Of a stretch of 64,000 bases of DNA, positions 1 through 11,768 are shown piece by piece. The notes beneath the pieces are model-generated. The model searched no databases. It was not told the DNA's origin and worked only from the letters and a program-made list of their open reading frames with translations. The stretch spans positions 22,248,097 through 22,312,096 of the forward strand of contig NC_049905.1 in assembly GCF_001411555.2 (NCBI RefSeq), read 5' to 3'. The stretch's first letter is position 1. Each line of letters starts with the position of its first letter. Source of the stretch: Juglans regia (Eukaryota; Streptophyta; Magnoliopsida; Fagales; Juglandaceae). A program made the position numbers and the translations under genes.

Positions 1-860
1 AGTAATTCTTTATCTCATTGTCTGTACGTCCCGGAATTCTCCCAGCTATCAGAGACCACCTGATTACCCAAAAAGTGTGAAATATTCAGATGCAAAGAAA
101 GCTGTACATGTATGTGTACGAGTCTGTCAACATGGAAAGAAAGATATGAATGTGATGATAGGGTACTTTATGGTGATGATGATTACGAGTTTTGAGCTAT
201 ATGAGATTGAAGACAGTTTCTGCACCTAATTGTTGCCAGAAGATTGAGACAAAAATAGAAAGAGTATTAGGTTTACGAGCTGAAATAGAAATCCATATAT
301 AGCGAATTAAAGAGGGAGAATTCATCTGATAGTACTAGCCCTAGCTAGCTGGAACAAAGAGAGAGAAAGAGTGAGGAAAAAAGACAGGCACAGTGAAACC
401 CTAGCTAGCTAGCTGAAGTCTGAAGATATGAATGAGACTGTTTTGCAAAAGAAATGAAACCCCAAAAGCAAAGTTTTCATATACAGTGAGAAGGTTTATC
501 ATAAAATGAGAGATCAATCATATATGTATAGATGAAATACCGGTTGCCGAGGAGGCGATGGAGACGAAGAATGAGATCTTCTTCGTCGGGAGCGATCTGG
601 CCACGCTTGACGTTGGGACGAAGATAGTTCATCCAGCGAAGGCGGCAGCTCTTGCCGCAGCGGAGAAGGCCGGCACGCTTGGGGAGGGTACGCCAGCGTC
701 CCTCACCTTCCTTGTTGATGTAATTGGAGAGAAGCTCGTCCTCCTCCGGCGTCCACGGCCCTCTCTTCAGCCCCACCTTACTGCAGCAGGGGGTCGTGGT
801 AGACCCAGACCCTCCTTTTGCGGCTGCTGCTGAAGACGACGACGACGATGGGTTCCTCAT
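1..860 (-). CDS. MYB5: R2R3-MYB transcription factor, MYB5 type (5' part; 3' end beyond window)
   Basis: The gene reads leftward. Exon 1 is 860-541 and exon 2 begins at 59 and leaves the window at 1. The 481-bp intron (540-60) has GT/AG ends and interrupts the Arg codon of LLGNR|W in phase 2, a usual R3 position. Residues 1-31 are a Ser/Ala-rich leader followed by [20 protein letters not shown], close to the TTPCC leader of AtMYB5. The R2 repeat ends at [11 protein letters not shown] and R3 continues [16 protein letters not shown], then [19 protein letters not shown] in exon 2. The bHLH-partner signature [DE]Lx2[RK]x3Lx6Lx3R is complete (D95 to R114) once the exons are joined, so an MYB-bHLH-WD40 partner role is expected. 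MYB5-class proteins act in the nucleus on proanthocyanidin, mucilage and trichome genes (family knowledge). The C-terminal half is not visible, so the exact subgroup is an inference. Confidence 0.9.
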
Positions 861-2277
861 GATATCCTTTGGCTTTTCTCGATCTCTATTTCTCTGGAAG
901 TAATGTTTGTGTTTTGTTTATATCTCTGTTCCTGTTTATAGCTATTCTGCCCTTCTTCTTCTTTTTTCCTTTTTTTTTTTTTTTTAACGATTATTATTGT
1001 TGGCATGAGTTTGGACCTCACTCTCTTGCAAGTCTCAAGATGAAGTATTACAGTGAAAAAGTTTGCTATTCTCATGTGTCCCTTGAAGAGCGTTTACATA
1101 ACGCGCTTCGTATTGTGAAATGACTAAACTAGAAAGAGTAGGTTGAGTTAACTTGAGTTTCGTTGAGTGCGCGTTGGGGAGTTTCTCTGAAAGCAGATAG
1201 AGACAGCGTGGATGAGCGGAAGATGGGCCCGCTTTGCCATTAAAAAATGATAAATACATAAGAAAAATGTCATTTTATCCGCTCAATTTACTCCCACATT
1301 TTGATAATATATTTTAATTTTTTTCTTTACTTAATAATTAATAAATTAATTATTAATATATTAATATTTTTTTATATTTTTTAAAAAAAATTTAAAATAA
1401 TAAAAATAAAATAAAAATATCAATTTGACTTAACAATCACTTAGAACGATTCTACTCAAACAACAAAATAACATCTCTCAAATATATAGTATTTACAATC
1501 ATGTTTTAAAATGAAAATATTATCATAAAATTTCATATAAAAATAATATTATTTTATAAAAATACTCTTATTTTATATTATATATTGTGAAAAGTATTAT
1601 GAGAAATATTATATGTATCATTACCAAGTCTTTTAGCTTATTATCTAGTCTTTCCGTGAGCTAGACCTAGATGTATTCAATTGTCTCATTTAAACAGTAA
1701 GAATATTTCAATTCATCATATCTTATTATTATAATATTTTTAAATTTTTACGTAAAATATAATTAAAAAATTTAAATTTTTTAAATTTTAAAATAATATT
1801 ATTATAAAATAATAATATTTTATTTAACTTTCAATTCTAATTTAAACTCTTCTCGCGTCATCTCACCATCAAACCGCATCTAAAAAGTAAAAACCATTCC
1901 CATAACTTTATTATTTGAACCTCTTGCGAGTCCGGATCTAGTGTCTTCGCTGATATGGGTCTAATCGTAAGGGTATCGCGGTCTCCACGATAGTCAATCA
2001 ATGCAGCATTGCTTTTTTGTGGTTTATATATCCACGCACGTGGCATATATTCCCTTTAATTAATTTATTTCATAAATCTAACATTTTAATAATATTCTAT
2101 ATATAATTTTTTAATTCTTATTCTTTAATCATTTATAAATATTTATTAGAGAATTGTTTTCATCAATAAAAAAATCTTATAAAAATAAATTATAAATTAA
2201 TATTACTTAACATAATATATTAAAACTATTTTATAATAAATAACTTTACTATATAACATATCATATCAAGGCTTCGT
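861..2277. other. Intergenic DNA upstream of MYB5, no gene seen
   Basis: The first about 400 bp is the presumed MYB promoter and leader region, with a poly-T tract near 968-985. From about 1265 the sequence is very AT-rich with short homopolymers and no credible coding stretch on either strand. Confidence 0.6.
933..940 (-). promoter_or_regulatory. Possible TATA box of the MYB5-type gene
   Basis: The minus strand reads TATAAACA about 75-80 bp upstream of the MYB start codon. A second AT-rich candidate, ATATAAAC, lies near 916-923. A pyrimidine/purine tract (about 951-985) sits just upstream. This is position and motif evidence only. Confidence 0.3.
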
Positions 2278-2278
2278 T

Positions 2279-2470
2279 TGGATGATTAACCTATCTCAAC
2301 TCATTTCAACTCATCATTACAACTTTTTCAAATTCCAACATAAAATATAATAAACAATTCAACTTTTTCAAATCCCAAAATAATAATAATATTAATAAAT
2401 AATATTCTAATAATATTTTATCATCTTAACTCAACTCAATTCAACTCACTTCAACATCCAAACTCAACCT
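2279..2470. mobile_element. MITE copy 1 (GGCTTCGTTTGG family)
   Basis: A roughly 190-bp AT-rich unit begins GGCTTCGTTTGGATG and ends CATCCAAACTCAACC, imperfect inverted ends. The body contains CAACTCATCATTACAAC and CAACTTTTTCAAATCCC. Related copies lie at 8643, 10357 (inverted), 13347, 24125 and 60908. No transposase is encoded. The superfamily is not certain. Confidence 0.75.
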
Positions 2471-3599
2471 AAGTCACATCAATTTATAAATTTAATTTTA
2501 TAAAAAATTTTAAATGGATGAGTAACATTTTATCCAAGCCCAATTTATAAATTTATTTTGCAAAACTTTTTAAGTGGATGAGTAACATTTTATCCAAGCC
2601 CATATAATTCTGTTTTTTTTTTTTCTCTCTTTTTTGGATAAACTGGGAAATAAAAAATAAAAAAGAAACAACAAATAAGACTTTGGCTGTAATATAACGT
2701 TGAATAATGTTAATTACAAGTCTTATAAATCCTTTGTAAAAAAATAAATCACACTGAAAAAGAAAATTTTTTTACACTTTTTAAAGATAAGATCTATGTT
2801 TTTATAAATACTTGCGCCTTACGTATCATTTCTCTATCATGTTTGATGGGCTCAAGCTATACTTTTGGGATCTGAATGAGAGGAAAGTATTGGGAAGTGG
2901 GAAGAGAGTAAGGCAAATTCGCGCTTCTTAGCAATTAAGAAAATCAGCATCGATTGGCTGCCCAGTAAGAGGAAAGCAAAGAATTTATGTTTGTGGGGGC
3001 TCCCTCCGTGCTATTCCTGAAATTTTCAATCCATGGTCATGAAGAAGACACCGGTTCAAAGTGTTTGGCACAAACCATTAAGACTCATGGAGATCATGTT
3101 TTTGTGCAGCAATATAGACCTTACCAAATAACTACCCAAGCAGGTGTTGTCTGCAATCTTACATTATTGTACTTCTACTCTGTCAAAGCATCTTCCACTC
3201 TGTCTATCCATCAGATAAAAGGAGCTTCAACAAAGAGGCAAAGCATATATTAACAGAAGTGAAAACATAAAATACACACTTTATTACTCAATCAAGAGAG
3301 CATGCATGCCCAGTCAAGCATAAAACACTTGGATCAGATGAGAATATTGCAATCACTGCACTGGCTCAATGTAAAACAAAGAAGATCATAAGAGAAATAA
3401 CAATCTAAATAAATATCATTCAGGATCCGAGAGGAAAGGAGAATCCATAACATTTTTGCAATCCAAAAATATGGTGAAGTTCATAGGCGTTGGATGCATT
3501 AGAAAAAGTGCCCCAAGTACTTCTATCAAACCAAGTTCTGGTTGCTATAGGCCGATCACACGCTTGCCTAACATATATAATCAAGAGTAAGTAATCACA
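2471..3599. other. Intergenic DNA, no gene seen
   Basis: A 30-bp class sentence is duplicated near 2510-2600 (GGATGAGTAACATTTTATCC occurs twice, about 62 bp apart). The rest is AT-rich. A short reading frame near 2987-3253 shows no recognisable domain and I do not call it a gene. Confidence 0.5.
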
Positions 3600-3604
3600 A
3601 TTCA

Positions 3605-6235
3605 TGTAACGCCCCGTACCCGAGAGTCCGGAGAGTTAACTCATGTCACTTAAAAATTATTTTTCTTCCACATAGTACATACTCTAATTTTTCTCTATCG
3701 CACAAAATACTCATATATTTACATCACTTACTCCAGAATAACGATTCTAAGACAAGACAAAGTCTTAATATAAACATTAATCTCCCGAAAAATCACAACA
3801 TCAGAACACAACAAGTTTACTGAATGAAAACCATCAATACCCATATAAACCTTCTATGCTTAAACCATCATTCTTAACTCTTCTCACCCATGCTCCATAT
3901 CTTTGATCCTCAACTGAAACATTCAAATCATCTGAAAATATAGTGGAGATAAGGGGTGAGTTATCAACAACTCAGTAAGCAGAGAACATATACTAGCATG
4001 TAAACATGAGCCTTTTCAGAAAGTTCAATATGCAGAAACAAAACATTTTATTTTTATATGCAGATCTCAGAAAACGTGTTATCAGAAAATCAGAGCGACT
4101 TTTCAACATTTCATACTCAAGTCAACAATTCATATTTGAGGATCCATTTCATATTCAAAAACACTTTGGCATAACATAACTGAACATATTCATCTTATCA
4201 TATCATATCATATACCATGTTTAACCCCCGTGGTAGGGTTGTGCTATCCCCGGTGGCCAAACCAGGCAGTATCATGTGGTGAACTTCCCCTTTTTCAATC
4301 TCGGAGCCCCGAGTGTGCACACAGGAAAGAACACGTAAAAAGACCACTTTGTTTCCAAAGTGGGTGCACTCATATCATATCATGGTGGTACCAACCATAT
4401 CACGTGAACAGTATCATCATATCAGAACCATATTCAGAACAGATAAGTATGCCAAAGTTTTATCATATCCATATCATATCAAAACACGTGCGAAACATAT
4501 TCATATCATTTCTATTTGATCAAAAACAGATCCATATCATTTCATATCACATGCATAAAAATGTCAATGATATCATATTCGCTCTTTTGTATATTTCAGA
4601 AACATGTCAAATATTGCTCATGTCTACACATTTCATGTCAAAAACATTTCTTTTCTCTTTCATATGTATCTCATGAGGGAATGCAAAACATATACTGAGG
4701 TTGTTTTTCACTTTTTCTTTTTAAAACAACATGCACATTTTTACAAACCAACCTCAGTTCATTTCTTTTTATGCCAATCTAGCATAGGAACCCCGCTTAC
4801 CTGGACGACTTAACTTTTCCAAAAATTTCTTCAAAAATGTCGAGTCGACTATAAATCGTCACCTATAAAAATAATCACGTAATTTCTGTAAGTTTCCAAT
4901 AGATCACATATGTCGATATTTAAGCCTAAGCTTCTTAAATAACCTATTTTAAATTTCTCAAAACTTAAAACCTTCATAATCCCAAAATATATCATTACTT
5001 CATAAAATCACCAATATCCACCACAACCCACGTCATACCCAAAACACCAATATTTAAACCCGAACAGCCAACAAATCTCATAGTCTAAACCAATCATACT
5101 AACAACTCCATCACCCAATCCAATCAAACCAACCCAAACAACTCCAATCATCAATCCATCCGACCCCCGAACTCCTCGGACTCAGTCCGGCATGTCAAAC
5201 AAATACAGTGTAATATGTTAGTGTAAAAATACATTTAAATTACGAAAGTTCTTTGGAGAAATACTTACATTGCTATATAATAATTTCCGAAGGATCAAGA
5301 AACTGCAAGAAGTGGCGGCTCAGCAACGTAACAGTGTAAAATACACTCTGGCCGTGAGTCTCAAAAACCCACTTTTCAACGGAGACAAACCAAGACCCAA
5401 AATTGATAGGGTAGGGCCTAGAGAGGTCGGTGAAGCCAATGGTGGTGGTGGTTTGCCGTGGGTGGCGGCGCAAGGGGTGTTTTAGGCCAAAAATGCACAA
5501 ATCGGAAATGGACTTGGTGGGGCTTCACCGGTGACGGATCGGAGCCGGGGTTGGATCCATTGGGTAGCTGGGAGGTTGGGGATGAAGTGGTGAAGAGATG
5601 GTGGCCGGTGGTGGCGCGACGGCGGCGCGCGAGCACAAAGAACGCCGCGGCTTTGTGGGGTGCGTGCGGGCTACCGGCGGCGAGGTAGGGGCTGGGATTT
5701 GGGGGGTGAGGTCGCCGGCCGGTGGGGGAGCTAGTCGGCTGGGCGGTGGCGCACGGCGGCGCGACGGCAGCGGGCTGGGTGAGGAACGGCTGCACGGCGA
5801 GAGAGAGAGAGAGAGAGAGAAGAACTCGCGCGCGGGGAGGAAGACCAGGAGGAGAAAAATAAAAGAAAAGAAAAAGAAAAGAAGAAAAGAAAAATAGAGG
5901 GAAAAGAAATGAGGTCCAAACCTCACATCTTGGGTCATAAAAATGATTCAACGGAAACGATTTTAAAACTGCAAGTGAAATAAAATAATTCAAACACAAT
6001 GATTAAATTGAAAATAAATAATTAAACCCAACAATAAGTTAATTTAATTCGAGAAGAAATTTAAACACATAACAATAATTAATTTAAAGAAAGCACTTCA
6101 AAAAATAATTTTCGTAAACTAAAAATCATAAAAATAGTCTAATTAAAAATCCAATAATTTTAAAACAAGAGAATAAATTCTGAATCAATAAAAATAATTC
6201 ATTTATTAAAATACACTAAAATACGGGGTGTTACA
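3605..6235 (-). mobile_element. Probable solo LTR (2,631 bp) of a long-LTR retrotransposon
   Basis: The block starts TGTAACGCCCCGTA and ends TACGGGGTGTTACA, so it has TG...CA termini that are also near-perfect inverted repeats. It is flanked by an exact 5-bp duplication ATTCA (3600-3604 and 6236-6240), the size made by LTR-retrotransposon integrase. It has no gag-pol frame. Inside are ATCATATC-rich stretches (about 4195-4570), a GTGAGTTATCAACAACTCAG motif near 3957, a GC-rich purine/pyrimidine zone (5420-5900) and a (GA)n run near 5801. TGTAACACCCCGTATTTTAG-type ends resemble long LTRs of Ty3-type chromoviruses, which would place its 5' end at 6235 on the minus strand. That orientation and family are inference. 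Confidence 0.7.
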
Positions 6236-6240
6236 ATTCA

Positions 6241-8642
6241 CTCGTCCTGAGCCATTGCATTGAACTTCTGAAGCAAGAACGTTTTAGGATCCACCATGCA
6301 TTAGTTCGGGAGGCCCAACAATACCTAACAGGATAATCAAAGTGTTTTAGTATTACAAAAAGACAACTCAAATGGTAAGGAGTCCAGATTTACATTAAGT
6401 TGGGAAAGAAAGCTAACCGATTCTTAGACGAGGAGGATAGTCTCTGCTCCCTTGAAATTGATAGATCGCACTCTTCAACCTAGTTTAGTTATACAAACAG
6501 TTAAAAAAGCATACATACAAAAACACCTCGATCATAATCATAACAGCTCATGCATAAGGAATGAAAACTGCTTAAACAACCGACTGTTCTTACTCCTACA
6601 TATCAAAAACAAACAATCCTGACTGTTCTTTTCTCTACAAACCCACTGTGGCTTCCATGACCTCCTTTGTAATGAAGATGAAGAACCCCGCAAGGCAAGT
6701 CCATGTAATCATAAAACTACAAAAATATGAAGATCGGTGACATCAGTATTATCAATTGAACAAATTAAAAAACCTTTAAGAGGTAGCTTCTAATAAGCTG
6801 CACTAAAGAAACATTAGGCAATGCCTTTCGTTTTTATCAATAAAATTCTCTACCTATAACAAATAAGGAACATTAGAGTCAATACATAAACCTATATCCC
6901 ACGTGTGATTCCAAACATAAAGAAAATATCACTAATAATTTATTTTTATTGGCACCGGTGTCCGAGAACAAAGTCTAAACTAGTCCTGGGAGTGCACAGG
7001 CCCTGGGCAAGGAGTTTCCCGCAAATGCACATTAGGTAATTCAAGGAGAAGTTCTTTCAGTCCAATGGCACCTATAAATTGTTTGCACCCAAGAGGATCA
7101 CTAACAAAATTTAGTAGCTGAAAGTTTCTATAAATTCCATTGGGCATAATTCAACTGCTGAACATACAAAAAAAAACTGCTAAAAAGTAGCCAAAAAAAT
7201 AATTAATACTTGCATATGTCTTGTTAAATAGGCTTGCGTGAATGTAGTAAAGAGAAAAATGGAAGCAATTGGGTATACTGTGGAGGACAGCTCAAACATA
7301 GAAAGTACCGTCTACATCACATCAATAGATAGTGGCCCTTGTTATTGGTAAAATACAAGTTTATGGAATAATAACTCCATTTATTATAAAAATAAATCAT
7401 ACATTATTCTGGATCACTTGAGTTAAAAAGAGTACATTAGTTGGATCAAGCAACCAGTAACAAGATGGACATTTTTCATGTTGAAATAATCCAGTACGCA
7501 TCTGTCATTTACAGATTCACCACTAAGATTCATGTAAGCTTGAGGCTTCAAAGGAAAACATGGATTTTTCACCAACAAAACCTGATAGCGATCACCAATC
7601 ACATTCTCTGAATTGTACCATCTCTTGCTTCAGTTTGAATCGTGCCTTGAGTCCATGTATTTGACCAACAGAAACAGGTAATTGGAGAAAAAAATATTGC
7701 AGACCACTTTCAAAGAAGGTAAGAGGAACAAAGGGAGTATGCCCTGCCCAAAGACAGCTTTGCAATGAACTGTGATCATATAGATCCCTTCAGCGAATGC
7801 ATCAATTAGCTCAAAACCCCACTTGGTTTGAATCAAATCCACAATGTATTATGTAGCTAAATAATATCTAAAGAAGCTAAAGTTAGGGTATTGAGATGCA
7901 TAATTTTGTATACTAAATTGTGTCTGGTTCCTTTCTACTCATCTCCAGGGTTGCACAAGCCTACAAAAAGCCATGGTCAGGGAGTGGCAGTGCAAAAGCA
8001 ACGCCTGCTTAACTTGGATTCAACATCTCCTCTCGTGTCCTCTAGTACCTCCAGGGGATACAAAACCACAAACTCATGCAAAAAGTCCTCTTCTTCACCA
8101 AATTCTACTCACCTGTAATGAATTTTCTCCCCAAGAAATAAGCAAATGTATCATGGTATATGAACAACAAACCCCGTGGTACCATCCATGTGCATTCGTA
8201 ATTCACTTTCACGAAGTAAAGGGACAAGAAAAAGATATAACACCAATTTGCATAATCAAAAAGCTATTCAAACACATACACTGCAAGCATGAATAACCAT
8301 ATGGGTATGGACTATCGAGCATGACTCCCATAGAAATTAATTATAAAAAGAAACAACCGCTGATAAGCTTTTTTATAATAAGTTAAGTTAAATAGCCGCT
8401 AATAAACTATAAAATGTGAACATTCAAAAAGTTTTACAAACAAGTAGAGTGCGACCCTTACTTTTTGTTTTTTTTTTTTTTTCAATTTTCTTTTCACCTT
8501 TTTTTAATGTATTTAAATATTTTAAAAAAATTTAAAAAAATATCCCAATACACATTTCTTCAATTCTTAAATAAAAAAAAAATAACAAACAGTATATTTG
8601 AGCGGTATGTTTGGGGCGGCATAATAGCCTTTTTCAAATTTT
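6241..8642. other. Intergenic DNA, no gene identified
   Basis: This stretch is less AT-rich than its neighbours. Its short open frames (for example 7630-7842 minus and 7891-8296 plus) carry no domain I recognise and no splice pattern that joins them. It could be a decayed gene or an old element. Confidence 0.4.
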
Positions 8643-8834
8643 AAGGCTTCGTTTGGAATTAAAACTCCTCTCAACTCATCTCGACTCATCATTACAACCT
8701 TTTTAATTCTCAACATAAAATATAATAAACAATTTAACTTTTTCAAATCCTAAAATAATAATAAAAAAAAAATAATATTCTAACAATATTTTATTATCTC
8801 AACTCAACTCACTTCAACATCCAAACGCAACTAG
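8643..8834. mobile_element. MITE copy 2 (GGCTTCGTTTGG family)
   Basis: Starts AAGGCTTCGTTTGGAATT and ends CAACATCCAAACGCAACTAG, with the family core CAACTTTTTCAAATCC and the ATATTCTAACAATATTTTAT segment. Same orientation as copy 1. Confidence 0.75.
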
Positions 8835-9556
8835 GTTCGGCCCCTCCCTCAATATATCAAAAATAAAAAATAAAAATTCTTTCTCGCTTTTTCCAATCTT
8901 TACACCATTAATCACTCGCTTAAGGGCCCTTTTGGTAACATAATATTTACATACTATTTATTATTATTAACAAATTATTTACTACTTTATTATTATTTTA
9001 CTATTATTTATAAATTTTTCAAGATTACTTTAACATCCAAACGCAACATATATCTGTCTCTCTCGACCCCTTCTCTCTTCTCTCTTTACGATACCATTTA
9101 TGACTAAGGGAATGTTTGATAAATATGAAAAATTTTAAAATTCTCAAAAGTTCTCAAAACTTTATTTCCAATCATCATTTAAATACAAAATACTTTTTAA
9201 TATCAAATTTTTAACTTTTTTTTATTTAATTATTACCTAATAATTACTCAAGCACAAAAATCAATAATATTTTTACAAATTTCAAAACAAAAATAATATT
9301 AAAAAATTACATTCAAATAATTTTTTAATTTTATATATTCATTTCCACATACTTCCGTAAAATACTTATTTTAAAATATTTTTTTATTTAATTTTTTATC
9401 TTCTTTAGTAAAATCCAAAAAATCTTCTTCAATTAATTCATTTCATTATTATTCACAAGATTTTGAGATGTTTTAAACATCCAAACATGAATTGTCAATA
9501 TTATGTCGATGTAAAAGACATCGGTTTCACATTTTGTACCACTGCATGGATCACAC
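8835..9556. repeat. AT-rich spacer with degenerate MITE-like units
   Basis: Two further units look like decayed relatives of the MITE family: about 8930-9047 (starts GGGCCCTTTTGGTAAC, ends CATCCAAACGCAAC) and about 9112-9490 (starts GGGAATGTTTGATAAA, ends ACATCCAAACATG). There is no coding content. Confidence 0.4.
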
Positions 9557-9669
9557 TTAGGAGTGTAACTGGTACGGTTCGATCCGGTTTTGAACATATA
9601 TTATAATCGAACTTGTATATACTGGTTTTGATATTTGAATAATCGATACTATACTGGTTACACTCCTAA
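9557..9669. mobile_element. Short inverted-repeat MITE (TTAGGAGTGTAAC ends)
   Basis: This 113-bp unit has ends TTAGGAGTGTAACTGGT and ACTGGTTACACTCCTAA, which are inverted repeats of about 17 bp with one mismatch. The interior is AT-rich. TTAGG...CCTAA-type ends are common in hAT-like MITEs, but I see no clean target duplication. Confidence 0.6.
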
Positions 9670-10356
9670 ACCTATACTTTCAATTTTACCAGTTTCAGTC
9701 TGATATATTATATAGAGTATATATAAGATAGTATATATATTATAGTATATAATAATATAGTGGTTAACGTCTTATTTTGCATGGTTTTGGGTCAAGTTCT
9801 AACGACAAAAGTCTTTAAAAATGGGCTTGCAAAAGATGTTGAAGGGTGCAACTAGGAAAGGGTGGCCTTGGGGCTGGGAAGTCTACAATGCCAAAGTTAG
9901 TAAGTATTATTGGAAGTTTTTAAATAAGTAAAGGAGTCTAAGAACATTTTCGTACCTGAAACTTGCTATTTATATTTTTCTAAACTTATAAATAAAACAT
10001 AAAAAATAATTCAACATTTTCAAATCCCAAAACAAAAATTATATTAAAAAAATTATATTCTAATAATGTTTTAAATTTATAATATTTTTATTTTCTCAAA
10101 TTTCATAAAACATATTAACTTAAATTATTTTATTATTATAATTTTTATTTCATCTCAATATCTAAACTAGGCTTTAGTGCAATTTTAGCTGCCAAGACCA
10201 CTCTTCTCCATTTTGTTGTTGTAAGAAAAGATAGATCTAGATTGGTAGATTCTGACGGTAGGTAGTTCAAATGCTGAAGTTAGATGATATGCTGAAAATA
10301 TTGAGGAAATAAAAGTGATCAAATTGTTTTTAGTTCTTTTAATTATTTATACTCAT

Positions 10357-10706
10357 GGGTGGTTTGGAGAGTGAGACGAGATAAAAATTTATGAATAGTA
10401 ATAAAATAATTTGTAAATAATAGTGAGACAGTTTGAATTTAATATTTTTTTGAATTTTAGAAAATGAGAAAGAAAATTTTGAATAAAATATATTATAAAA
10501 TCAAAATATTATTAGAATATAGTTTTATAACATTATTTTTATTTGGAGATTTGAAAAAGTTAAATTATTTTTTATTTTTTGTTTGAAAGTTTGGAAACAT
10601 TGTAACGATTAGTTTGAAAATGTTTATATTTAAATTATGATTGGGAAGAATATGAGATGATATGAGATGATAATTTTAGAATGAGATATATTTTCTAACA
10701 AGCCCT
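10357..10706. mobile_element. MITE-family relative in inverted orientation
   Basis: It begins GGGTGGTTTGGAGAG and ends TTTCTAACAAGCCC. The interior contains the reverse complement of the family core (GATTTGAAAAAGTTAAATTA) and of the ATTACAAC box (CATTGTAACGATTAG). Longer and more diverged than copies 1 and 2. Confidence 0.5.
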
Positions 10707-10966
10707 CTTATGTTATCGACAATATGTCATGTTGCATTTAATGCGTGTCACATTGTTGTATGTAATTAATATCAAGCTATTTTCCACACAGTAATCATGA
10801 TGTTTCAATACTATACAATAATAACGTCACATTAATGCTCGGTTTGGATACAAAAATCATCTCATCTCAGTTTGTACGGAAAACTCACCTCTTATCTAAA
10901 TTGTAAATATGATATTTCAAAGATGGTTTCAACTTTTTTCATGTAACGACAAAGTGTCATTATTTT

Positions 10967-11090
10967 GCTCGAGCTACACTCGAGCGAAATCTCGAATGAA
11001 CAATCTGTGTGATGTTCGCTCGAGTCATATTCGAGCAACTCATCAAGCGAACAATCTATGTGATGTTCACTTGAGCCACAATTGAGCGGA
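10967..11090. repeat. 51-bp tandem repeat with CTCGAG cores (2.4 copies)
   Basis: Unit 1 is 10967-11017 and unit 2 is 11018-11068. Both are exactly 51 bp, start GCTCGAG and end GTGATGTTC, and share GAACAATCT. A third partial unit (11069-11090) starts ACTTGAGCCACA. Each unit carries an inverted CTCGAG...CTCGAG or TTCGAG pair. It abuts the LTR-like block that follows. Confidence 0.7.
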
Positions 11091-11093
11091 CGT

Positions 11094-11768
11094 TGTCTAC
11101 GGGCACTGTGAGGGAAGGGCCCATCCCTGGAGGGCCCAGGCCCGAAGAGGCAAAGCCGAAGAACTTCAAGCCCAAAGGCAAAACCTTTCCATAAGCTAAG
11201 AGTCCAAGCTGGAGAATCACATGCCGAGCTCGTGACCGCAAACCTATCCAGAAAGGCCTTTTAGCGCCGAGTTTGGATATGCCAATGAGATCGTCTCGGG
11301 GCTCGACAGCCTATTGAGTCCTACCGTAGGGCGCCGGGCAAGAGGCCTAGCTGCACGCGGACTGTTGAACATGTTTGATCACAGACTTGTCAGACTTAAG
11401 GCATGTAGCAGTCAAATGCATGTGTCAGGAGACCCAGTATGCAACGGCGCCCCCACGTACGAAGGACGTCTCGCCCACGACCTAACACCATCCAGAAAGT
11501 AGCAAGACAGGCCTAACACGACTGACACGCTACGATCTCCCTCAGCAGTAGGACCCAGATTAGGTATAAATAACGGGCATTCCTTCTACGAGAGCTCTCT
11601 CTCAATTTGTTATTGTTCTTACTATTCTTCATAAATGTTCTTATCACTAGATAATCGTTTATTGACTTTGGCATCGGAGTGATCTCAGACGTCACCGGAA
11701 CCCTTTCTTCTTGGTTGCAGGTGGCGTGAGGTTGGTTATCGCGGAAGTGCTTAGGCTACGAAACACAA
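11094..11768 (+). mobile_element. LTR-like retroelement fragment
   Basis: The block starts TGTCTACGGGCACTGTGAGG and ends near CGAAACACAACA. It has a promoter-like TATAAATAACGGGC at about 11564 followed by CTCTCTCTCAATTTG, then GGCATCGGAGTGATCTCAG and a GC-rich tail. This arrangement (TATA box, leader, GGCATCGGAGTG) is typical of plant gypsy-type LTRs. I could not find a partner LTR, primer site or clean TSD, so limits and family are inferred. Confidence 0.45.

Noticed and set aside
558..833. Open frame of 91 codons on the plus strand opposite the MYB exon
   Set aside because: It is the antisense shadow of conserved MYB-domain codons.
5418..5999. Long proline/serine-rich open frame on the minus strand
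   Set aside because: It lies inside the probable solo LTR in a GC-biased zone, with several overlapping frames on both strands and no domain. Base composition explains it.
7630..8296. Possible small genes in the spacer
   Set aside because: Frames of 60-107 codons on both strands, no domain, signal or splice support.
11093..11768. Functional promoter for a host gene (TATAAATA at 11564)
   Set aside because: Downstream sequence has no gene, and the surrounding block looks like an LTR, so the TATA box most likely belonged to a retroelement.
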